Part shown: positions 34,491 through 44,400 of the stretch, one piece after another
Layout: each line of letters opens with the position of its first letter
Numbering within the stretch: the stretch's first letter is position 1
Source of the DNA: Membranipora membranacea
Taxonomy: Eukaryota > Bryozoa > Gymnolaemata > Cheilostomatida > Membraniporidae
Reading direction: 5' to 3'
Assembly: GCA_914767715.1 (NCBI GenBank)
Contig: OU612069.1
Coordinates: 26,597,387-26,657,386 of the forward strand
DNA length: 60,000 nucleotides
The notes under the pieces: model-generated
What the model was told of the DNA's origin: nothing
Database searches by the model: none
Seen by the model: only the letters and a program-made list of their open reading frames with translations
Program-made: the position numbers and the translations under genes

Positions 34491-34697
34491 TTAGACCACT
34501 ACACTACGCTAGCTTGCATGCTTAGGATGGTAAGGTGTATTCCTGTATAATTGTACATTGTTTATGAAACTATGGTGAGTGAGTTTAATTTAAGATACAC
34601 TAAATTTCGCAACCTAGGCAACAACGCAAAAAGCGAATCCTAAATGCCGCGAAAACTAAACTCATATAGGGTATATATATACATATATACATTTAAA

Positions 34698-35443
34698 CTT
34701 TGTAGTTTATGGGGATGGTATGAAAAATGGGCCCCCTCTGTGGGGGATATAAAATTTATGGGTGACTGAAAAACCCCCATATAAAATTATCATCTCAAAT
34801 GGTCTAAAAAGGTGTTAAGTCTTGCATATATTTTGTTGATACGATAAAAAAGACAACTCCCTACGCAAAGAGTTTGCTTATTTGCCAATTATATATAAAT
34901 TTATAACTCTGCGGGGATTATGATAATCCTTTCGCACCTCTGGGGGATCACCACAGTCAGTGTATGAGCTCACACAAAAATACCTACTGTAGAATGGGCT
35001 TGTTTCACGCTATTAACTTGAACAAAATCTGTCAGCAATCTTTCATTAATGGAAACACAGTTTCGCTTTATCTGCTAGATCAATATTAACTTTATTTCTT
35101 ATGATTTACTTGTAAATATGGAATATCACCTTTTTGATACCTTGAAAAATTGAGAAATTCAAGAATGATTAAAAATGGTTGAAAAAATTGCCAACGATCA
35201 GAAACTTATCCCATTCTTCCGTATTCTTGACAAACACAACGTAATCCAGGCTTCAATGCACCAGTCAATAAATTTTGTTACCCAGTACACAAACACAACC
35301 TGATGCATAAAGATGCGGAAGAGAAATCTCTGCGCTGTAAGTATCATTAAATAAATTAGGTCTAGATTCGGGAATTACAAGAAAACCTTTGCAGAAGTAG
35401 AAGATACGATCTTAGTTTAGAAGAACAAGAAAAAGTGGAAACT
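34698..35443 (+). repeat. Left inverted-repeat arm
   Basis: It starts CTTTGTAGTTTATGGGGATG and contains words shared in reverse with 46391-47163: GTGGGGGATATAAAATTTATG, CAGCAATCTTTCATTAATGG, AATCCAGGCTTCAATGCACC and AGTTTAGAAGAACAAGAAAA. It carries a small ATG exon (35313-35336) with a GTAAGT donor. Confidence 0.85.
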
Positions 35444-35987
35444 AGTCATCCATATTGGTATAGATGGATTTTCTCGAGCTTGTGTTTACAGGCAATGCAG
35501 TAGTAATAACAAGGCCATGACTGTACTGAAATGTTTTGGGGATGCCATCGAGAAGTTTGGAGTTACTCCAACTCGCATCAGGACGGATCACGGTGGTGAT
35601 AATGTCAAGGTTTTGGAGTTTATGCAGAGTCAATCATCAGATATCAACCCTAATCCTGTTACTGCAGGGTCATCTGTGCATAAGCAGCGAGTCGAGAGAT
35701 TTAACCGCGAGGTGAATCGCCACATCAGAGAAAAGTGTGCGTCAGTATTCTACAGTCTCGAAAATGATGGCTTACTCGATGTGGACAGTGCTATAGAACT
35801 ATTTTCTTTACATTATGTGTATAGTCCACGAGTGAATCGGTCGCTTAAAATACTCCAAACTGCTCACAATAACCATCCGATCCAGTCTGAAAACAATTTT
35901 ACACCCATTCAGCAATTGGTTTCCAAGTCACATTTACGTGACAGTAGTCAACAGCAAACAGGAAACAGAAGCCAGTCTCTTACCTAA
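35421..35987 (+). CDS. Integrase core domain (DDE, rva_4-like), possibly truncated at its N-terminus
   Basis: The frame is open from just after an in-frame TAG/splice-like AG at 35420 to TAA at 35987, 188 codons. KKWKLVIHIGIDGFSRACV contains the first catalytic Asp, RTDHGGDN the second, and HKQRVERFNREVN the Glu; 35 residues separate the second Asp and the Glu (D35E). LFSLHYVYSPRVNRSL and NNHPIQSENNFTP complete the pattern of the integrase-like proteins that are widespread in animal genomes. The usual N-terminal helix-turn-helix half is not present nearby. A leader exon in the left arm (35313-35336) could splice to it in phase 0. It would cut and join element ends. Expression and activity are unproven. 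Confidence 0.8.
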   Translation, partial: KNKKKWKLVIHIGIDGFSRACVYRQCSSNNKAMTVLKCFGDAIEKFGVTPTRIRTDHGGDNVKVLEFMQSQSSDINPNPVTAGSSVHKQRVERFNREVNRHIREKCASVFYSLENDGLLDVDSAIELFSLHYVYSPRVNRSLKILQTAHNNHPIQSENNFTPIQQLVSKSHLRDSSQQQTGNRSQSLT

Positions 35988-37715
35988 TCCCAATGATGCG
36001 GTTTACGCTTTAGATATATCAAACATAGCTTGCCCGTTACCCATGAGTTATAGAGAAATCCACGACGATGAAATAAATCCTCTATCTAGAGGATGATGGA
36101 AATGAAGGGAAGCGGTGGTATATCGCAGTCAGGGATTGTGTCAACAAGTATGCGATTTGATTATTGTGCCCAGTAATATATATAGATCTTTGTTAAGAAC
36201 CAATCGACCACAGTTAATAAGTATAATAGTCCTCCGCTGTTACCAATTGCTGTATCTATCATCAGAATAGTTTTTAATTATTTGTTGTTCAATTACTCGG
36301 TTATATATTCATAACTAATACATGTGTACCATAGACTTGAGAATACTATCTATGACCTGTACCCAGAGATATAGAGTTTCATAGATAGGTTCTACTGAAA
36401 CAAAGTCAGTGAGTTGTGGTTATCTGCCTTTTGTAGCCAGCCAAACAAGAACAAGTTGCAAAGCCTGTAATCTTAAACAGTACCATGCATGACCTTGATG
36501 ACCTTGTTGGCGGTCCCTAGTGAACAAAAATAAAGCTTCCGATCGAGGGCTACGCTTTCTTGGCTTTCTATTGCTTGTTAGCAGCTATTATTAAACAGCA
36601 GGATAGATTTTGAATAGTACATGATGACTCGCTGTGCATGCTGTGTGCTAAACGCGACGTAAAACTTGATGCAAAGCAATTTAAATTGCTCACTGTTAGA
36701 GGCGGGGCTAGACTGGTCAACAGCATTGGCTAGCTCAGTGACACTGATCTTTTACTGTCCAATTAACGCTGATCAGCGAATTTGCCATGTGATTATCACA
36801 CGGCAATTTGAGTCCATAACTCACTGACTTGTTAATATATAAACTGGTGATATATCACCCCTGTGCCTGTGCCTGTACCTATAATAATGAATGGACTCAG
36901 CCTTGTTTTCCAACATTGTATTTAATCCTACTACTATATTGTATTTTGAATTGAATGGGAGTGGTTGGTGACTTGTAAACCCATTTACGGAGGGCATATT
37001 TGGGAGAAAAATTGTCCGGCCTTCATTGATGCTCCTTGTGTGATAAGCTTCAGACTTAGACAGAATGCCCTGGTCCCTATCACCATATTGGACCTTCTTA
37101 CTATATATCACAAACAGCTTTGGATGGTAGATTTAGGGTACCAGCATTTCTTCATGCTTGTTAGAGTTGCATATGTGCAAATGGCAAATGTATCATCATG
37201 CGATAAAACCGGACCCAATCTGACTCATAAGTCGGCACCCTTTTTTGTTTAAATCATACCCTTCGGCGACCTATATTTGATGAGTTTATTTCTGTGATAT
37301 GGTAGGGATTAGTGACACCCTCCTATTTGAGGCTTATTTAAGCTTGCTATTGCAGATTTCATTGACTTTCTTATGCTTTATATTTGCTATTTGCCTCAGG
37401 TATGATTCCAAGTCATGCGGACGAATTACATCACTTATATCAATAATCTGGATAAATATCATTGCTTATACCGATGAATTTTGTGATAGGCTAAGTATTA
37501 AAATTCACCCTGTGTAACACAATGTAACAAAATATTATATATTATGATTGTAGGTTTTAGATGAACATGTAGGCTATAATATATGGCCTACATAGATAGC
37601 CTACAGATATTGCCTACATATACATATTCATTTTTGTAGATGATGGAGATTGATCAAGTAAAAAGAGCATTTCGGTTAAGTCGCAAGACAGTTTTACCTC
37701 TGTACACATGTTCAG
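35988..37715. other. Interval between integrase and HECT exons
   Basis: I see no further exon with convincing splice borders and family motif. Frames at 36821-37111 (minus) and 36965-37252 (+) overlap each other on opposite strands and have no motif. The N-lobe of the HECT domain would be expected in or before this interval but is not visible. Confidence 0.4.
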
Positions 37716-38929
37716 GAAGACTTTCAACATTATGTTTAGTGAGCGAGGATCTAACAAGAATCGAACTGAGATAGCCTTGCAGAAAAACTTTCTAAACTAC
37801 CTACCTGATGTGTACAGTGAGTATTACACAATAAATGCATCCATAAAACAGAATTGAACTCGAGCTTTGTTACCCATACCCTGTTCTCTCTGTATTTTTG
37901 GGTTCGGGGTCTCTGGTCTATCTGTTGGGGTTTGGGGTTTTATGGTCTGGGGGTTGGATTTATTTTTGTATTGGCAAAATGTGACTGGCAAAATGAAGGG
38001 ATCCCTTTTAAATGAGCTGTTTTAAAACTCAATCTTGGAAACATGAAAGTTGTGTGCTCACCTACAATGCAATGAAATAATAAACAAACAGCTAGGTCCT
38101 AGACAAATGATATTTGTGTCTGTCTGGGGTGTGTTACAAACCAAGGGCATAGAAACTGCCCTGCCCCTGTGTTGTGCAAACCCATCTCTAGACTGGGTAC
38201 TATTATGAAAACTTTGATTGGCCGAGGACCTACCCACCTTGGTTGGTTTGGCAGATAACTCCGGGGAAAGCATAATGAGGCCCCCGCTACAGAATTTACT
38301 TAGGATATAGACAAGGACAGAGTCTAGTTTCTTTATAACATAAGGCGTCTTCTATGTGGGTTATGACACGAAAATGAAGTAATTTGCCGAATGATATGTT
38401 GGATTGAATGTATGTCAGAGATAAAAGATTTATCCCATCATTTGTTTGTGGAGCCACTCTCTTATGTTAATACATTCGTAGTGGTCCTTATCTTGATCTG
38501 CATGGATTATCGAGGGGCGAGTAATTCATTTCCTCAGTTCTTTAGCGTAGGCAACTATTGTGATTTTTCTTCACTGAATAGGCTACTCGGCTAGTCAGGG
38601 AAGTTTCTCTGATGCCATCGGAGCGGCGTGGGATGCAACTCGATAGAATCATAACAGCTTGTCGGTACCATGATCTTTATCACCGATAAAGATAACTGGT
38701 TTATGTCGAGACAAATTCTTCTTATTTTTTCATAGGTGGTCGGAGAAGACATGGGATGGTTACTCTGAGGCTAGAGAGTGTTCTTCAGTTTGCTACTGGC
38801 TCCGGCACTGTACCAGTTCTAGGCTATGATTTACCGACATCAATTGCTTTCACGCATGACAACTATCTAAGTCTACTGCCAACAGCCAACACGTGTATTA
38901 ATATAATGTATCTGCCATGTTTAAATTAA
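37716..38929 (+). CDS. HECT ubiquitin-ligase C-lobe (G2E3-like), two exons seen
   Basis: Exon 37716-37816 encodes KTFNIMFSERGSNKNRTE and ALQKNFLNYLPDVY and ends at a GTGAGT donor in phase 1. Exon 38736-38929 continues in phase with GRRRHGMVTLRLESVLQFA, GSGTVPVLGY and LPTANTCINIMYLPCLN, then TAA. The LPTANTC motif holds the catalytic cysteine (codon 38894-38896) that accepts ubiquitin as a thioester. The pattern (SERGSN, VLQFATGS..P.LG) is closer to G2E3-type HECT domains than to NEDD4-type ones. Only about 97 residues of a domain of about 350 are visible; the N-lobe and any upstream domains are missing or in exons I cannot see. The acceptor of the first exon is uncertain. Confidence 0.75.
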
Positions 38930-39198
38930 GGGATGCTGCGTTCAGCAGCAACTATTTTGGAATAGTTTAGATGACTTTTAATTTTAAAGACAGTGATGCA
39001 GTGATGAATTGAAATTAAACTCCTTTGTCTTGACACTCTATATACTGCATAAGAAAGTGTTTCATCCTGTCATACTAATAATTGTATAGGTAAAACTGTA
39101 AATGTAATACATATGTCGTTGTATAGACTCTAATGAAAATTTTTAACTGTTGAGGGTAAGCGAAAGACCTGCTGAATGACTTGTTTCGTATATTTTAG

Positions 39199-39994
39199 AC
39201 AGCTAAACTTTATGAAAGAAGATTTGTCTGCATCTTGGCAGTGAGAACCGGTGACCATTTGGCTGTTGAAGGTTGGTATGATGGCCTCCATCTAGATTTA
39301 GCCAAGTAATTAACAACAGTCAGTTTTGTTCTATGAAACCTTTAAAACTTAAATCGAAATGTTTTTTTAGAAATGACCTGGCAGCATTTTATGTGGCAGC
39401 ATGGTTAATACTAATCAATCTTTAAACATTAAATGAAAGATTATGATAGGTATAATAATGAATTAGCGAATAACATCTTTGGCAGAGTCTGAATTTCAAT
39501 TACCAGATAAAATTTAAATTCAGCAAGTCTAACCCAAGACCCCAACATTGATGTTGATGCATTTATTTTGGTCCATGTAACTATGCATGTAGCTAGTCTT
39601 AGAGCTCAGATGTGGATCATTATTTCAAGCGGATCTATCAACTTGTAACACCATTCTGTAGGGAAAGTTAAATGTTAATAATCAAGTAAATTTCACCATT
39701 TGTATTGACAAACATGAATGGTATTACACTTGTATTTATTTGTGTTCGAACATCACAGGTACCCATGCATGGAAAGAAGCCTTTGATGGGAAAGAGTTTC
39801 TGGAGAAAGTCAAACCTACCACAAAGCCAGATGCCACTGTCGAGAAGGGCCTCCCTAAGAGTATTGACCCTGATACACTACGCACATTCAAACTAGATCC
39901 AAAGAGGACTCTCCTATCGAGGATAGTTAACTTGAAAAATAAGGAAGCAGCGGCAACTGTGCACTCTGCAAATGTACCAAATGTTGTTCGATGA
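39199..39994 (+). CDS. Two 3' exons of an unidentified protein
   Basis: Exon 39199-39271 (TAKLYERRFVCILAVRTGDH) follows a TATTTTAG acceptor and splices in phase 1 to exon 39759-39994 (THAWKEAFDGKEFLEKVKP, SIDPDTLRTFKLDPKRTLL), which ends at TGA. The composition is charged and protein-like, and the phases agree. I do not recognise the family. Upstream exons are not visible; the preceding HECT reading frame ends 270 bp earlier. It may belong to the element or to a host gene. Confidence 0.5.
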
Positions 39995-40177
39995 ATTACA
40001 TTCCTATTTATGATAATGTATTATGATATGTTTGACAGTAGATACATGGTAACAACCCATAAACCGTACTGCCAACATCCTGTCCAATCTAGATAGGTCT
40101 TGTAAGACATTGTAAATCTGTGCTGTACATATGTACCATATGCAATTTTGAATTGACATTGCTTAATATACTTGCAG

Positions 40178-40576
40178 AGGGATGTTACATTTGGGGTTTT
40201 GATCCCCCTGTGTGGTGGCCTACCTGCTTTCCATTTATTAGTCCAAAAAAGCCACGTAAGTCACATTCCTGTAATTACCTTAACATATATTCAATTCATA
40301 ATGAATACATATGTGTCAGTGGTTTGGTCTTGTTGGGCAATGTACATACTCTGTTGTGTTAGATTCTTATGTCTTATCAATGGTCGTGAATCTCGGCTCT
40401 CATGACTGATGATTAGGTGGCAGGGATGGTCATTTATATCAATGGATTCAGCATCTACCTCATAGTGTGTGCACATACTATTACTTTGCTCTGTAGATTC
40501 TCTAGAGGGCGGAACAATATTCCGTCATAGTAATCAGACGCAGTCGAAATGCACCAAAGCGTACTACATTCATGAG
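40178..40576 (+). CDS. Two internal exons of an unidentified protein with a DPPxWWP motif
   Basis: Exon 40178-40255 (GCYIWGFDPPVWWPTCFPF, then SPKKP) and exon 40497-40576 (HSLEGGTIFRHSNQTQSKC, then YYIHE) have good acceptors and GTAAGT/GTGAGA donors and join in phase 1. The W-W-P-x-x-x-P-F pattern resembles short motifs in uncharacterised animal proteins, but I cannot name the family. Neither a start nor a stop codon was found. Confidence 0.45.
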
Positions 40577-40781
40577 GTGAGAATGTGTTGTTCTAAGTTG
40601 CAAGCAAGCAACACCAGACATATAGGGCCTATCGTTTGAAAGAGTTCAACTGCGGAACATTCTGTTGCGTTATCTAAAGACTATGAACAAGCATCTTATT
40701 AAACAATTACCACATTTGACTTAACATGATAAATAGCTTTTTTTCCCTTTTGTTTTTTGTGCTTGAATCTCAAAGGCTCAG

Positions 40782-40812
<31 letters not shown>
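40782..40812. repeat. AT dinucleotide microsatellite
   Basis: Alternating AT for about 28 bp. It is followed by sequence (CCTGTGGGGGTAGTA) that resembles the GTGGGGGATAT words of the inverted-repeat arms, so a diverged extra copy of the arm tip may be present. Confidence 0.7.
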
Positions 40813-41479
40813 CTTAGAAATTGTAGGATACGGGGGAATGTAAAATACCTGCCCTGTGGGGGTAGTAAAAATCCTGCCTTGTGGGCCATATATATCCATA
40901 TATATATATGGTTTTATATGGCCCACAGAGTGTCAAATTTATATACATCAGTTTTCCCCCAAATGCATTATATATTCTTTCGTCATTGTTCAAAAGAAGA
41001 TAACTCCATGTAATGTGAGAGATAACTTTAGTAATTACGCTAAGCATCCCTTCGATGTCAGGATGGGCTGTGGGGGTTGTAACATTTTCTTGACTGAAAA
41101 CAAAAACCAGATCTGGTTCTACAGATTGATAAACACTAAAATACTCCAACTACTATATTAGAATACCAAAGTTCTAGGTGCTGCGGTTGAATATCAGTCG
41201 GATTAGGAGTAGTGTCAGCCATCTAATCTTGAGATTTAGTTATCATCCTTGCGTAAGATAAATGGGTTTAAAAAAGTTCAAGTAGCTGGTCACAGTACAT
41301 GTCATTGTTTTAATCTATACTATTCACCCTATGTTTGCCTACTTCTGCATGACATCTGACTGACTGTATCCAATGTACCCGAGAGTAAATAGTGCCAGTT
41401 TCTAGCTTGGACCATAGCTTTATTATTCAACAAAACAAAAAACTAGTGACACCTTGTTAACAGTTGATTTGATTATGAT

Positions 41480-44400
41480 TTATTGTTTTAGTTTTCTTAA
41501 CAGATGTTGAGCCTTTGAGCGTATTACAAGCTTGCTCCTGTTAAGGCTTTTCGCTGCCATTTCCATCTCTTGTTTGTTTGGGAGTTTCTTTTTTGTGAGG
41601 TCCCATACACTGGTCAGCTTCTTTATCTCCTCTTCGGTCCAACACTTTTTTTCTGCAATGGAATTAATAATAGATTAAAGGCAATGTGGCTACAAATATT
41701 TGGCATGAGAATAACAGTTTCATCACTGAGTTGTTTCAAAATATTATACAAGCTTTTTGAGGAAGAAACAAAGAAGCGTTTTACCTTTATTTTTAGATTG
41801 ATTTTCCTCTGCGTCGGTATCTTGCTCGTCCTCAGCTGAAAGGAATATAGATGCATAAATTAGGCATTCTCACAGGCCCATATTCTACATTATCATAAAT
41901 ATCATACTATTTTTCATTTACAGCCAGTGATTGATAAACCATTAACGTAATAAGGTACAAGATAGCCAATATGCATGCAAGGTAGACAAGGCAACTTGTG
42001 TTTAACAGCCCCATCACAGTTATTACAGTTTCCTCTGTATTCTTAAAATTAATGGTGGTAATTAATAACCACACACTCCCAAGAAAAAGCCTCTATTACG
42101 GGCAACAACAATTTTAGCGTAAAACATAAGGCTGCACCAACAGAACCACTTTGGTACAGTCATAATAGGCAAGCTTCAGTGATAAGACAAGGCCTCTAAA
42201 CAGTTATCTACCTCGAGAAAGAGTCTCTTTGTCCTCATAAACTATTAAGAAGTAACAGCTTTGGTTTATTCACCAACAATACCTGTGGCTGCTATTACAG
42301 CATATAGCTGTTAGAATTAAAAGACTAAAGGGTGCAAAAGGATCATTCTTACCTCCAGAAGGTGAGTAACTCGAAGCAGAGCTGTCATCACCAGAGCTGC
42401 TCCCACTTGAGCTATCAGAGCTGCTCCCATTTGAGGTGACTGGTTCTTGTTCAGGTAGTTTCTCTGGGCTGTCATTATACACCCTTGTTTGATCAGAGCT
42501 GTTTCCAGTGTCATTTTGCGGATCACCAGACAAGGCTTCTTGAAATCACATAAGAGACACTTGCGTTGACATTAGTACAAATGGGAAATAATATACATCA
42601 TGTTGAAGAATTGCAAGCCACTAGCTTGACACTTTGGTTCTCAACAACCATTATGAATCAAATCTGTGCAGGCATGAAAAAGGTGGATAACAAACAAATT
42701 TCCAAACCCTAAGGGACAGATCCAAAGATAAATTCTTATAAAAACCCAAGCCCCAGACTTCAAAATCAGAGGTGAGAAGATTTAACTGGGTAAAATAGCA
42801 ACATGTCGTGTCTTCATTGGATCATATAAAAAATGAGTTAGCAAATAAATCAGCTCACGGAATTATGATGCCTACCGTTGGTGATGACAGGCCAATATAG
42901 GTTTAGTGGCGGAGTTGGGTTTGGCTATGACTTATTTATGTCAGGGCTCTCCCCAAGGGGGCGGAACGCCCCACATGGTTTTACTGCCCGCCCTGTTTCT
43001 TGTAAAATATATGGCCCACTGTGCATATCTAATCTACTTCAGCCCAGCCTTCCTAATAAAGTTACCGAACTAGTGAAATATAATAAATATTGAGTTGGGG
43101 ATTTATGTTCAACAGGAATCATCCATTAACAATAAAAATTGGTGATGACAGACCAATATAGGTTTAGTGTGAGAGTTGAGTTTAGCTATGACATTTTTAT
43201 GTCTACTAGCAAAGAATACAAATATTTTGTCGTGTTGGATCAGGGTCAGTGATGCAAGGTTAAGGTAATTTACAGTGATTTGATTTAATTATTCACTCTA
43301 AGTCAGACCATTAAAAAATAGCTCAGCGTACCGAATGAAAAAGTGCTACTCTGTGTGAAGTTGTCCATTATTATGATTCCACATACTAATTGTTCGTTTA
43401 TACATTTGAGTATAAGAGAGATGGATTGTTGCTTGTAAAATAGGGCCCACTGCGCCTATCAAATCTGTTTCAGTCTTCCCAATAAAGTTACACATCTAGT
43501 GAAATATAATAAATACTTTGTGGGGGATTTATGTTTTGAAATGACAGAGCTCACCCATTTCATAATTAAGATTGGTGATGACAGACCAATATAGGTTTAG
43601 TGGGGGAGTTGAGTTTAGCTATGATTATAGCTACTTTGTGGGGGATTTATGTTTTGAAATGACAGAGCATACCCATTTCATAATTAAGATTGGTGATGAC
43701 AGAACAATATAGGTTTAGTGGGGGAGTTGGGTTTAGCTATGATTATAGCTACTTTGTGGGGGATTTATATTTTGAAATGACAGAGCTCACCCATTTCATA
43801 ATTAAGATTGGTGATGTCAGACCAATATAGTTTTAGTGGGGGAGTTGAGTTTAGCTATGATTATAGCTTCTTTGTGGGGGATTTATGTTTTGAAATGACA
43901 GAGCTCACCCATTTCATAATTAAGATTAGTGAAGACAGCCCAAAATAGGTTTAGTGGGGGAGTTGAGTTTAGCTATGATTATAGCTACTTTGTGGGGGAT
44001 TTATGTTTTGAAATGACAGAACTCACCCATTTTATAATTAAGATTAGTGAAGACAGCCCAAAATAGGTTTAGTGGGGGAGTTGAGTTTAGCTATGATTAT
44101 AGCTACTTTGTGGGGGATTCATGTTTTGAAATGACAGAGCTCACCCATTTCATAATTAAGATTGGTGATGACAGACCAATATAGGTTTAGTGGGGGAGTT
44201 GGGTTTCATAGCTAAATCCAACTCCCCCACTAAACCTATATTGGTCTGTATAGGTTTAGGTTTAGTGGGGTTTAGTAGGTTTAGTCCCCCACAAAGTAGC
44301 TATAATCATAGCTAAACTCAACTCCCCCACTAAACCTAAATTGGTCTGTCATCCCCAATCTTAATTATGAAATGGGTGAGCTCTGTCATTTCAAAACATG

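Larger units (their letters stand above)
33778..34671. mobile_element. TA-flanked MITE, copy 2, interrupted by a nested element
   Basis: This has the same ends as the copy at 14542-14871 (CCCTATAGGAGTTTA, with one change at the right end) and TA on both sides (33776-33777, 34672-34673). It is in the opposite orientation to copy 1. Its tRNA-like part lies on the minus strand and keeps a perfect box B arm, CTGGGTTCGAGTCCCAG. A 595-bp Harbinger-type element has landed within this part. Confidence 0.82.

Noticed and set aside
40699-41161. Overlapping frames on both strands near 41 kb
   Set aside because: They contain translated AT microsatellite (runs of Ile-Tyr) and have no motif.
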